From: Streptomyces sp. TSRI0107 | GTDB taxonomy: Bacteria; Actinomycetota; Actinomycetes; Streptomycetales; Streptomycetaceae | NCBI RefSeq assembly: GCF_001905845.1 | Contig: NZ_LIVZ01000008.1 | Location: forward strand, 310,001-374,000 | Direction: 5' to 3' | Length of the DNA: 64,000 bases | Shown: positions 7,539 to 15,966 of the stretch, in pieces | How the letters are laid out: each line of letters starts with the position of its first letter | Position numbering within the stretch: position 1 is the first letter of the stretch | Program-made: the position numbers and the translations under genes | Notes under the pieces: generated by a model | The model's input: the letters and a program-made list of their open reading frames with translations, nothing else | Databases searched by the model: none | What the model was told of the DNA's origin: nothing

Positions 7539-9125
7539 ATGACGGCCCGTCGGATACGAGGTGCCGCCGTCACGGCGGCGTTGACCGTCGGGGTCGCCGC
7601 GTGCTCGGCGCCCGGCGACCCGGCGGGCGACGGCAAGGCCGCCGAGTCCGTCGTGATCGGCGTCGCCACCGAACCGGAGACGCTCAGCCCGCTGCTGGGC
7701 TACGGCAAGGACGGCAACTCCAAGATCTTCGACGGGCTGCTCGCCCGGGACGCCGACCTGAAACTCAAGCCGGCCCTGGCCACCGCCCTCCCGAAGATCG
7801 CCGACGACGGCCGCACCTACACCTTCACCCTGCGCGACGGCGTGAAGTTCAGCGACGGCGAGCCGCTGACCGCCGCCGACGTCGTCTACACCTACGAGAC
7901 CGTCCTCGACGCGAAGACCAACAACACCGCCAAGAGCGAACTGGACGCCGTCGACAGCGTCCGGGCGAGCGGCGACGACAAGGTCGTCTTCACCCTGAAG
8001 TACCCGTACGCGCCGTTCGCCGCCCGCACGGTCCTGCCCATCGTCCCCGAGCACATCGCCGGGAAGCAGGACCCGAACACCGGGTCCTTCAACACCGAGC
8101 CGGTCGGCACGGGACCGTACGTCCTCACCCGGTGGAGCAAGGGCGAGAAGCTCACCTTCAAGGCCAACCCGCACTACTGGGGCCCCGCGCCGGAGGTGAA
8201 GTCGTTCACCATGGCGATCGTCGCCGACGACGACGTGCGCGCCACCCGCCTGCGCTCCGGCGACCTCGACGGCGCCGTCCTGCCGCCGAACCTCGCCGCC
8301 ACCTTCGAGGGCGAGGACGGCAAGCGCACCTACGAGGCGCGGTCCTACGACTTCCGCGCCGTGACCCTGCCCACCGGGAACCCCGTCACCGGCGACCGCG
8401 CGATCCGGCAGGCCCTCGACGCCGCCGTGGACCGCGAGGCCATGGTCGACAAGATCCTCGACGGCGCCGGCCGCCCGGCGTACGGGCCGCTGCCCGTCGA
8501 CGACCCCGCCTTCGCCGACGGCATCGAGCGCACCCGGGACCTCGGCAAGGCGAAGAGGATCCTCGACGAGGCCGGCTGGAAGACCGGCGACGACGGCATC
8601 CGCGCCAAGGACGGCCGCCGCGCCGCGTTCACCCTGCTGTACCCGTCCGGCGACAAGGTCCGCCAGGACCACGCGCTCGCCTACGCCTCCGACGCGAAGA
8701 AGGCCGGCATCGACGTCGCCGTGGAGAGCGCCACCTGGGAGGTCATCGAGCCGCGCATGGGCGAGGACGCGGTCCTCGCGGGCTTCGGCAGCGTCGGCGA
8801 CCCCGACTTCGGCCTCTACACCCTGCTGCACTCCTCCCTCGCCGGCGACGGCTTCAACAACATGGCCCGCTACCGGAACCAGGACGTCGACGACGCCCTC
8901 GACACCGCCCGCCGCACCCGGGTGCCCGCCGAACGCGAGGCCGCCTATGACAAGCTCCAGCGCGCCCTGGTGAAGGACCCCGGCTACACCTTCCTCACCC
9001 ACATCGACCACCTGTACGTCCTCGCCGACCGCTGGGACGGCCTGACCACCCAGCTGGAGCCGCACGAGCACGGCTTCGCCAGCGGCCCCTGGTGGAACAT
9101 CGAGGACTGGCAGCCCGAGCGATGA
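7539..9125 (+). CDS. nikA: Nickel-type ABC transporter substrate-binding lipoprotein
   Basis: 528 aa SBP_bac_5 (cluster C) protein. It opens with MTARRIRG, a hydrophobic segment and the lipobox VAAC (Cys about 21), so it is anchored outside the membrane. Family motifs include ATEPETLSPLL, YTFTLRDGVKFSDGEPLTA and PVGTGPYVLTRW. Such proteins bind nickel complexes or peptides; the Nur-type operator upstream and the nikBCDE order favour nickel. The ATG at 7539 was preferred over an in-frame ATG at 7500 because the latter falls inside the operator; a GTG at 7530 is an alternative. It overlaps nikB by four bases. Confidence 0.88.
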   Translation: MTARRIRGAAVTAALTVGVAACSAPGDPAGDGKAAESVVIGVATEPETLSPLLGYGKDGNSKIFDGLLARDADLKLKPALATALPKIADDGRTYTFTLRDGVKFSDGEPLTAADVVYTYETVLDAKTNNTAKSELDAVDSVRASGDDKVVFTLKYPYAPFAARTVLPIVPEHIAGKQDPNTGSFNTEPVGTGPYVLTRWSKGEKLTFKANPHYWGPAPEVKSFTMAIVADDDVRATRLRSGDLDGAVLPPNLAATFEGEDGKRTYEARSYDFRAVTLPTGNPVTGDRAIRQALDAAVDREAMVDKILDGAGRPAYGPLPVDDPAFADGIERTRDLGKAKRILDEAGWKTGDDGIRAKDGRRAAFTLLYPSGDKVRQDHALAYASDAKKAGIDVAVESATWEVIEPRMGEDAVLAGFGSVGDPDFGLYTLLHSSLAGDGFNNMARYRNQDVDDALDTARRTRVPAEREAAYDKLQRALVKDPGYTFLTHIDHLYVLADRWDGLTTQLEPHEHGFASGPWWNIEDWQPER

Positions 9126-10114
9126 CCACGCCCCCCTGGGGAGCGATGGCACGACTGGCCGGACGACGGGCCCTGTACGCGGGGCCCGTCCTCCTGGCCG
9201 TCACCTTCGGCGTCTTCGCGATCGCCGCCGCCTCCCCGTTCGACCCCGTCAAGGCCTACGCCGGCAGCGCCGCGCTCGGCGCCGACCAGGAGACCCTGGA
9301 CCGGCTCCGCGACAACCTCGGCGTCGACGAGCCGTTCCCGGCCCGCTGGTGGGACTGGCTGACGTCCGCGCTCACCGGCGACCTCGGCCACTCCAGCGTG
9401 CTGCGCCAGCCGGTGACACAGGTCATCGGCGAACGCCTGGTGTGGTCCGCGCTGCTGTGCGCGGTCGCGTTCGCCGTCGCCGTGCTGCTCGGCACGGTCC
9501 TCGGCGTGCTCGCCGCCCGCCGCCCCGGCTCCTTCCTGGACCGGGCCGTCACCTCGCTCGCCTACGTCCTGGAGGCCGCCCCGGTCTTCTGGATCGCGCT
9601 GCTCGCCGTCTGGCTGTTCGCCCTCCAGTGGAACCTCCTCCCGGCCGGCGGCCTCACCGACGCGGCCAGCGAACACGTCACCCTCGGGCAGGTCACGAGC
9701 CACCTGGTGCTGCCCGCCGGGGTCCTCGCCGTCTCCCAGCTCCCGTGGTTCACGCTGTACGTCCGCCAAGGCGTCGGCGACGCCCTCGCGGAGGACCCGG
9801 TGCGCGGCGCCCGCGCCCGCGGCCTCGGCGAACGCACCGTGCTGCTCGGCCACGCCCTGCGCTCCGGCCTGCTGCCGGTGCTCACCCTGATCGGCTCCCG
9901 GGTGCCCGAACTCATCACCGGCGCCCTGCTGGTGGAGAGCGTCTTCAGCTGGCCGGGCATCGCGGCGGCCACCGTCCAGGCGGCCACGGCCGTCGACTTC
10001 CCGCTGCTGGCCGCCCTGACCACGCTGGCCACCGCCGCCGTCCTCGTCGGCAACCTGCTCGCCGACCTGCTCTACGGACTGTTCGACCCGAGGGTGAAGC
10101 TCAGTGACATGTGA
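9122..10114 (+). CDS. nikB: Nickel ABC transporter permease
   Basis: 330 aa, start in an ATGA overlap with nikA. A DppB/NikB-type permease with about six membrane helices: N-terminal helix (PVLLAVTFGVFAIAAASPF), periplasmic loop (LGVDEPFPARWWDWL), then the BPD_transp_1 core with the EAA-like loop DPVRGARARGLGERTVLLGHALR, which contacts the ATPases. Second gene of the operon; forms the channel with NikC. Confidence 0.9.
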   Translation: MTTPPWGAMARLAGRRALYAGPVLLAVTFGVFAIAAASPFDPVKAYAGSAALGADQETLDRLRDNLGVDEPFPARWWDWLTSALTGDLGHSSVLRQPVTQVIGERLVWSALLCAVAFAVAVLLGTVLGVLAARRPGSFLDRAVTSLAYVLEAAPVFWIALLAVWLFALQWNLLPAGGLTDAASEHVTLGQVTSHLVLPAGVLAVSQLPWFTLYVRQGVGDALAEDPVRGARARGLGERTVLLGHALRSGLLPVLTLIGSRVPELITGALLVESVFSWPGIAAATVQAATAVDFPLLAALTTLATAAVLVGNLLADLLYGLFDPRVKLSDM

Positions 10115-11015
10115 CGCCCCGGCGCCCGCCGGACCGAAGTCCCCGTCCCCGGCCGAGCCCGCGTGGCGGTCGTACGGCGGCAGGCGCCGCGCCACCCGTG
10201 CCCTGCGGGTCCGGGTGTCCGCCGTCGTGCTGGCCGTGACCGTCCTCGCGGTGCTGCTCGTGCCGCCGCTGGTCCGGCTCGACCAGCAGGCCGTCGAGCT
10301 GGCCGACAAACTCCTGCCCCCGTCCCTCGCACACCCCTTCGGCACCGACGACGTCGGCCGCGACCTGCTGCTGCGCTGCGTCCACGGGCTGCGCGTGTCG
10401 CTGCTCGTGGGTCTGGCGGCCGCCCTCACGGCCACCGTGATCGGTACCGCCGTGGGCGCCCTCGCCGGAGCGCTCGGCGGCTGGGCCGACCGGGCCGTCA
10501 TGCGGGTCGTCGACACCCTCTCGTCCGTCCCGCACCTGCTGCTCGGCATCTTCGTCGTCGCCATGTTCCGGCCCGGCGTCTGGCCGGTGGTCGTCTCCGT
10601 CGCCGTCACGCACTGGCTGTCCACCGCCCGGATCGTGCGCGCCGAGGTGCTGTCCCTGCGCTCCCGCCCGTTCGTCGACGCCGCCGTCAGCGGGGGAGCG
10701 ACCCGGTGGCGGGTGACCGTACGCCATCTGCTGCCCGCGGTGCTGCCGCAGGCCGCGCTCGCCGCCGTGCTGATGGTGCCGCACGCCATGTGGCACGAGT
10801 CCGCGCTGTCCTTCCTCGGACTGGGCCTGCCCACCCACACCGCGAGCCTCGGCACCCTCATCCGGGGCGCCCGCGGCTCCCTGCTCGCCGGACAGTGGTG
10901 GCCCACCCTGTTCCCCGGCCTGTTCATCATCCTGCCCACCCTCGCCATCGCCGGGCTCGCCGGCGCCTGGCGCGAACGGATCAATCCCCGCCGCCGATCG
11001 GAGCTGATGCTGTGA
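10104..11015 (+). CDS. nikC: Nickel ABC transporter permease
   Basis: 303 aa, GTG start overlapping nikB by 11 bases. DppC/NikC-type permease: N-terminal helix around residues 33-55, the HPFGTDDVGRDLLLR motif typical of this subfamily, and the coupling loop SRPFVDAAVSGGATRWRV. Partner of NikB. A start at the second in-frame GTG cannot be excluded, but the overlap is consistent with coupled translation. Confidence 0.9.
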   Translation: MTCDAPAPAGPKSPSPAEPAWRSYGGRRRATRALRVRVSAVVLAVTVLAVLLVPPLVRLDQQAVELADKLLPPSLAHPFGTDDVGRDLLLRCVHGLRVSLLVGLAAALTATVIGTAVGALAGALGGWADRAVMRVVDTLSSVPHLLLGIFVVAMFRPGVWPVVVSVAVTHWLSTARIVRAEVLSLRSRPFVDAAVSGGATRWRVTVRHLLPAVLPQAALAAVLMVPHAMWHESALSFLGLGLPTHTASLGTLIRGARGSLLAGQWWPTLFPGLFIILPTLAIAGLAGAWRERINPRRRSELML

Positions 11016-12043
11016 ACGCGGACCAGGCCCCGAACGAACTCGCTGCCGCCCGGGAGGGCGGCGGTGCCGCGACCGGCCGCCCGCCCGTCCTGTCGGTGCG
11101 CGGACTGTCGGTGCGGTTCCTGATGCCCGGCGGACGCCGGGTCGCCGCCGTCAGCGGCGCCCACTTCGACGTCGCGGCCGGCGAATGCCTGGCGCTGATC
11201 GGCGAGAGCGGCTGCGGCAAGTCCGTGCTCGCCTCCGCCCTCCTCGGCCTGCTGCCCGGCAACGCCCAGACCGCCGGGCAGGCACTGCTCGGCGACCTCG
11301 ACCTGCTCGCCGCCGACGAGCGGACCCTGGCCCGCACCGTGCGGGGCCGCCTCGTCGGCCTCGTCCCGCAGAGCCCGGCCGCGCACCTCACCCCGGTGCG
11401 CACCATCCGCTCCCAGCTGGAGGAAACCGTCGCCGCGCTCGCCCCGGTCCGCGGCCGGGACGCGCTGCGCGCCGCCGCGGAGCGGGCCGCCGAGCGCGCC
11501 GCGTTCCCCGCCGACCACCTCGACCGGTACCCGCACCAGCTCTCCGGCGGTCTCGCCCAGCGCGCCGCCACCGCCCTCGCCCTCGTCGGGGACGCCCCGC
11601 TGCTGCTGGCCGACGAGCCGACCACCGGCCTCGACCGCGACCTCGTCGACCGCACGGTCGACGAACTGCGGCGGCACCTCGACACCGGGGCCGGCGCCGG
11701 CCGGGCCCTGCTGATGATCACCCACGACCTGGCCGCCGCCGAACGCGTCGCCGACCGGGTCGCGGTGATGTACGCGGGCCGCATCGTCGAACTCGCCGAG
11801 GCCGCCGCCTTCTTCGGCGCACCCGGCCCCGGCCACCCCTACAGCCGCGGCCTGCTCGACGCCCTGCCCGACCGCGCCTTCACCCCCATCCCCGGCATGC
11901 CCCCCGAACTCGGCGCCCTCCCCGACGGCTGCGCCTTCGCCGCCCGCTGCGACCGGGCCGACGACCTGTGCGCCACGCTGCCGCCGCTCACCGGCACGGC
12001 CGCCTGCCACCACCCGTACGTCCCCGAGGACCTCCGTGCTTGA
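11012..12043 (+). CDS. nikD: Nickel ABC transporter ATP-binding protein
   Basis: 343 aa, GTG start in a GTGA overlap with nikC. Walker A GESGCGKS, signature LSGGLAQRA, Walker B LLLADEPTTGLD and the H-loop MITHDLA are intact. The C-terminal oligopeptide/nickel transporter extension contains the Cys pattern CAFAARCDRADDLC, where related ATPases carry a Cys-rich cluster. It powers import together with NikE. Confidence 0.9.
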   Translation: MNADQAPNELAAAREGGGAATGRPPVLSVRGLSVRFLMPGGRRVAAVSGAHFDVAAGECLALIGESGCGKSVLASALLGLLPGNAQTAGQALLGDLDLLAADERTLARTVRGRLVGLVPQSPAAHLTPVRTIRSQLEETVAALAPVRGRDALRAAAERAAERAAFPADHLDRYPHQLSGGLAQRAATALALVGDAPLLLADEPTTGLDRDLVDRTVDELRRHLDTGAGAGRALLMITHDLAAAERVADRVAVMYAGRIVELAEAAAFFGAPGPGHPYSRGLLDALPDRAFTPIPGMPPELGALPDGCAFAARCDRADDLCATLPPLTGTAACHHPYVPEDLRA

Positions 12044-12740
12044 ACTGCGCGACATCACCGCCGGATACGACCGGCAGGCCCCCGCGGTCCGCGACGTCTC
12101 CCTGACCGTCGCCCCCGGCGAGGCCGTCGGCCTGCTCGGCCCCAGCGGCTGCGGCAAGTCCACCCTCGCCCGGGTCGCCGCCCTGCTGCACCGCCCCGAC
12201 GCCGGGACCGTCGTCCTCGACGGCACCCCCGTACGACGGTGGCGGCACCGGGCGCCCCGCGCCCAGCGCACCGCCTTCGGCGTCGTCTTCCAGCAGGCCC
12301 GGCTCTCCGCCGACCCCCGGCTGTCCCTCGCCGACCTGATCGCCGAGCCCCTGCGCGCCACCGGCGGGCGGGCCGAGGCACCCGAGCGGGTCGCCGGCCT
12401 CGCCGCCACGGTCGGCCTGACCGCGGACCTGCTGACCAGACGGCCGCACGAGGTCAGCGACGGCCAGCTGCAACGCGCCTGCCTGGCCCGCGCCCTGGTG
12501 CTGCGCCCGCGCTGGCTGGTGTGCGACGAGATGACCGCGATGCTCGACGCCTCCACCACCGCCGCCCTGGTCGCGGTCGTCGAGGAGTACCGCGCCGCCA
12601 CCGGCGCCGGCCTGCTCGCCGTCGGCCACGACCCCGTCCTGCTGCGCCGCTGGTGCGACCGCACGGTCCACTGGGACGACCTCCGCGCGGACGCACCCGC
12701 ACCCGCGAAGACCGGGGGAGCGGAGCGCACACCGGGCTGA
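12036..12740 (+). CDS. nikE: Nickel ABC transporter ATP-binding protein
   Basis: 234 aa, GTG start overlapping nikD by 8 bases. Walker A GPSGCGKST, signature-region VSDGQLQRACLARALVLRP and Walker B WLVCDEMTAMLD are present. The signature has Asp where LSGGQ has the first Gly (VSDGQ), a variant also seen in NikE-type subunits. It is short because it lacks the C-terminal extension of NikD. Last gene of the operon. Confidence 0.88.
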   Translation: MLELRDITAGYDRQAPAVRDVSLTVAPGEAVGLLGPSGCGKSTLARVAALLHRPDAGTVVLDGTPVRRWRHRAPRAQRTAFGVVFQQARLSADPRLSLADLIAEPLRATGGRAEAPERVAGLAATVGLTADLLTRRPHEVSDGQLQRACLARALVLRPRWLVCDEMTAMLDASTTAALVAVVEEYRAATGAGLLAVGHDPVLLRRWCDRTVHWDDLRADAPAPAKTGGAERTPG

Positions 12741-12864
12741 GAACCCACCGGTCACACCCGCCACGAGCACCGGCGTTTCGGTCACCCACGGTCCGCGCGG
12801 AGGCCGTGCGGCACCGCGCCCGGCGCCGCGGCGCCCCCGGGAACACGGGCCCGCGCGTCGTCCG

Positions 12865-12884
12865 GAATCGAGCGCGTTCGATTC
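12865..12884 (+). promoter_or_regulatory. Near-perfect 20-bp palindrome upstream of ABC exporter
   Basis: GAATCGA, GCGCGT, TCGATTC: 7-bp arms match perfectly and the centre is CGCG. It lies about 72 bp upstream of the exporter start, where a repressor operator would be expected. The binding protein is unknown and no regulator gene is adjacent. Confidence 0.4.
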
Positions 12885-12955
12885 GCCCTCCGCCTCGTTG
12901 AGCCGGGCACCGCCGGACCATCCAGGTGCGGCGCCGACCCCGAGGAGGGACGCAG

Positions 12956-14845
12956 GTGACCGTTTCCGACACCGCGACAGACAACTCCGGCACACCGCCC
13001 CCTCCACCGCCGGCCCCGATCGACTACTCGGGGCAGTTGGGCAGGAACCCGCTGGAGGACGCCGGCTTCCGGAAGATGTGCGGGCGGCTGCCGTCCGTGC
13101 TCGGCCAGACCGCGCGCATGGCCTGGGCCGTCGACCGCTCCGCCGTCCTGCTGCTGCTCGGCTGCCAGGTCCTCACCGGCGTCGCCGCCGCCGTCGTCCT
13201 CGGCTTCACCGCGCGGGCCATGACCCACCTCCTCGGCACCGGCGTGGTGCCCGAACGCCTCCAGGCCGCCCTGCCCGACCTGGTGATCGTCGCGGCCGCC
13301 GCCGCGGCGGGCCGGGCCGGCAGCGCGCTCGCCGCCTACGCCGACGGCCGCATCACCCCGCGCCTGACCACCGAGGCCGACGTCGCGCTGGTGTCCGCCG
13401 TGTGCCGGGTCGAGAGCTCCGCGTACGGCGTCGACGGGTTCGCCGACCGGCAGGAGGCCGCCGAGGTCGGCGTCGTCCGCACCACCTACATGGTCAGGGA
13501 CGCCCAGCGGTTCATGGCCTCCCTCATCCGCATGACCGCCGCGGCCGGCGTCATCGGCGCCCTGCACTGGCTGATGCTGCCGCTGCTGCTGCTCGCCGTG
13601 CTGCCCGCCGGCCTCGGCGCGGTGCTGTCCGCCCGCGTCGACTACGCCACCCACTACCTCAACGTCGGCGACCGCAACGTCCGCGGCATGATGCGCTGGT
13701 GGGCCACCAACCCGCGGCACGGCGACGAGGTCCGCGCCAACGGGATGACCGGCTACCTCGTCCACTGGTACCGCGCGCTGTCCGAACGCATCGACCGGCG
13801 CACCCTGACCGCCGCCCCGCGCATGCTCCGCATCGTCCTCGCCACCTCCGCGCTCGGCGGGGTCTTCCTGCTCGTCACCTGGGCCGCGCTCGCCTGGCTC
13901 GCCGCGACCGGCCGGGTCGCCCTGCCCGTCGCCGCCACCGCCGTCGTCGCCGTGCAGACCACCCTTGCCGCGCTCGGCCAGCTCGTCCAGCACGGGGCGG
14001 CGATGTTCCACACCTCCCTCTACCTCGCCGACATGCGCTCCTTCCTCGACATGGCAGCCGAACTGGCCCCCAAGCGAGGTGAGTCGACCATCCCCGAACG
14101 GGTGGACGAGATCCGGCTCGACGAGGTCGTCCTGCGCTACCCCGGCAAGGAGGAGCCCGCCGTCGACGGCATCTCCCTCACCCTGCGCCGCGGCGAGATC
14201 GTCGCCGTCGTCGGCGAGAACGGCTCCGGCAAGTCCACCCTCACCAAACTCCTCACCGGCATCCTCCTGCCCGACAAGGGCCGCGTCCTGTGGGACGGCG
14301 TCGACCTGGCGCGGGTGCGGCCGGACGCCGTGTGGCGGCGCACCGCGCTCGTCCCGCAGAACTTCGCCTGCTGGCCGCTGCGGGCCCGCGAGAACGTCAC
14401 CCTCGGCCAGCCCCGCACCTACGACGACGGGCCCGTCTGGGACGCCGTCGACGCGGTCGGCATGCGCGACGCCGTCGAACGGCTGCCCCGGCAGCTCGAC
14501 ACCCTGCTCGCCCGTGAACTCTTCGGCGGCGTCGAGCTGTCCGGCGGCCAGTGGCAGCGCCTGGTGTGCGCCCGCGCCCTGTACCGCCGCACCCCCCTGC
14601 TCATCCTCGACGAGCCCACCTCGCAGATGGACCCGCGCGGCGAGCACCGGATCTTCCTCGAGATCAAGCGCATCGCCGCGCAGCGGATGACCGTCGTCGT
14701 CACCCACCAGCTGGAGAACACCCGCCTCGCCGACCGGATCGTCGTGCTGCGCGACGGCCGCGTCGTCGAGCACGGACACTACGACGACCTGGTCCACGCG
14801 GGCGGCCTCTTCGCCGAACTCGTCGCCCTCGCCAAGGACCGGTGA
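12956..14845 (+). CDS. ABC exporter with fused membrane and ATPase domains
   Basis: 629 aa, GTG start with GAGGAGG 8 nt upstream. The N-terminal half has about six membrane helices in exporter arrangement; the C-terminal half (about 380-629) is the nucleotide-binding domain with Walker A GENGSGKST, signature LSGGQWQR, Walker B LLILDEPTSQMD and the switch VVVTHQL. A half-transporter of the MsbA/LmrA class, expected to work as a homodimer. The substrate cannot be read from the sequence. The Pro-rich cytosolic N-terminus (residues 10-20) is unusual but harmless. It may form a unit with the next three plus-strand genes. Confidence 0.9.
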   Translation: MTVSDTATDNSGTPPPPPPAPIDYSGQLGRNPLEDAGFRKMCGRLPSVLGQTARMAWAVDRSAVLLLLGCQVLTGVAAAVVLGFTARAMTHLLGTGVVPERLQAALPDLVIVAAAAAAGRAGSALAAYADGRITPRLTTEADVALVSAVCRVESSAYGVDGFADRQEAAEVGVVRTTYMVRDAQRFMASLIRMTAAAGVIGALHWLMLPLLLLAVLPAGLGAVLSARVDYATHYLNVGDRNVRGMMRWWATNPRHGDEVRANGMTGYLVHWYRALSERIDRRTLTAAPRMLRIVLATSALGGVFLLVTWAALAWLAATGRVALPVAATAVVAVQTTLAALGQLVQHGAAMFHTSLYLADMRSFLDMAAELAPKRGESTIPERVDEIRLDEVVLRYPGKEEPAVDGISLTLRRGEIVAVVGENGSGKSTLTKLLTGILLPDKGRVLWDGVDLARVRPDAVWRRTALVPQNFACWPLRARENVTLGQPRTYDDGPVWDAVDAVGMRDAVERLPRQLDTLLARELFGGVELSGGQWQRLVCARALYRRTPLLILDEPTSQMDPRGEHRIFLEIKRIAAQRMTVVVTHQLENTRLADRIVVLRDGRVVEHGHYDDLVHAGGLFAELVALAKDR

Positions 14846-14971
14846 CGCGCACCCGCCACCGGTCCCCGTGAGATGCGGACGCGTCCCCGCGGGAGCACCA
14901 TGAGAAGGGGAGCCACGCCCGGTCGGGCCCCGACGGGCGGTGAAAGGTCTCAGGTCTCCCGTGGGGACGAC

Positions 14972-15196
14972 ATGTTCCAGCTCATCCGCACCATCAGCGG
15001 CATGGACCTGGCGGCCCGCCAGGCGCCCGTGTTCGCCGTCTCGTTCGTGATCGCCGCCCTGTTCTACAAGTTCGGGAACTTCGCGCTGGAGGCGGTGGCG
15101 TTCCTCGCCACCTGGTTCGTTCTCGACGCGCTCGTCGAAGGCGTCCGCTCGGCGCTGCGGCACTTCTGGAAGGTCCGCCCGCAACACGGCGGGTAG
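14972..15196 (+). CDS. Small membrane protein of unknown function
   Basis: 74 aa (MFQLIRTISGMDL...), with one or two hydrophobic helices (QAPVFAVSFVIAALFY and ALEAVAFLATWFVLDALVEG) and a basic C-terminus. No family recognised. An in-frame ATG at 14873 would add 33 residues of poor composition, so the shorter start is preferred, although its ribosome site is weak. Lies 126 bp after the exporter. Confidence 0.6.
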   Translation: MFQLIRTISGMDLAARQAPVFAVSFVIAALFYKFGNFALEAVAFLATWFVLDALVEGVRSALRHFWKVRPQHGG

Positions 15197-15212
15197 GGCG
15201 CCGGAACGGCCT

Positions 15213-15902
15213 GTGGTGACCGGGGAGTTCCCGCGTGGCGTGGCCGACGCGCAGGGGGCGCGGGCCGTGGTGCACGACCGGCGGGGCACACTCGTCGCGC
15301 TCGATCCGAGGACCGGGCGGGTGGCCTGGCGCGCCGGGCGAGGGCTGCGGCCCTGCGCCCTCGTGGCCGGGACGGTCGTCGCCGTGCGGATCGACGCGCC
15401 CGGCGAGCCGGGCGAACCGCTCGTGGTCGTGCTGCTCGACGCCGACGACGGCGTCCAGCGGTGGGCGTCCGAGCCGCTCGCCCTGCCGCCGTGGGCGCGC
15501 CCTGCCCTGCACGACACCGACGCGTTCACCCTGGACGCCGAGCCCGGGCACGACCAGGTCGTCCTGCGCTGGACCGCGCGCTCCGGCTACCGGGGCGGCG
15601 CCGCACCCGGCCCGGACCGGGTCGCCGCCGCCACGCACGAGGCACGCGGAGCCGTACGCGTCGACCTGCGCGGCCCCCCGTCGGTGACCCCGCTGCCCGA
15701 ACCGCCCCCGGCCCCGGAGACGGGGGAGGGGCCGCCGAGCGCCGTCCGGGTCGGCGACCTCACCGTCGAGCTGGCCGTACGCCCCGACCCGAGCGGCGTC
15801 GCCGTGGTGCTGCGGGGCACCAGACCGCCCGCCGATACGCCCGTGTGGGAGGTCGTGCTGGACGAGGCACCCCCGCCGCGCGCACCCCCGCTCCGCCCGT
15901 GA
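15213..15902 (+). CDS. Uncharacterised protein with PQQ-propeller-like segment
   Basis: 229 aa, GTG start. Residues about 22-42 (DRRGTLVALDPRTGRVAWR) look like one blade of a PQQ/quinoprotein-type beta propeller, followed by VVLLDADDGVQRWAS. The rest is acidic and Pro-rich at about 155-180 and has no recognised domain. No signal peptide or membrane helix is seen. Strong third-position GC bias supports coding. It precedes the BNR-repeat gene by 64 bp and could share its promoter. Confidence 0.6.
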   Translation: MVTGEFPRGVADAQGARAVVHDRRGTLVALDPRTGRVAWRAGRGLRPCALVAGTVVAVRIDAPGEPGEPLVVVLLDADDGVQRWASEPLALPPWARPALHDTDAFTLDAEPGHDQVVLRWTARSGYRGGAAPGPDRVAAATHEARGAVRVDLRGPPSVTPLPEPPPAPETGEGPPSAVRVGDLTVELAVRPDPSGVAVVLRGTRPPADTPVWEVVLDEAPPPRAPPLRP

Positions 15903-15966
15903 CCGCCGCCGGCCCCGCAGCCGTAACCCCGCCCCCCCGAGTCACCGAGTCCCCCGAGGAGCCACC

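Noticed and set aside
8984..12748. Open frame of over 1250 codons on the minus strand opposite nikA-nikE
   Set aside because: Low-complexity composition and full overlap with five clear transporter genes show it is a shadow of their codon bias.
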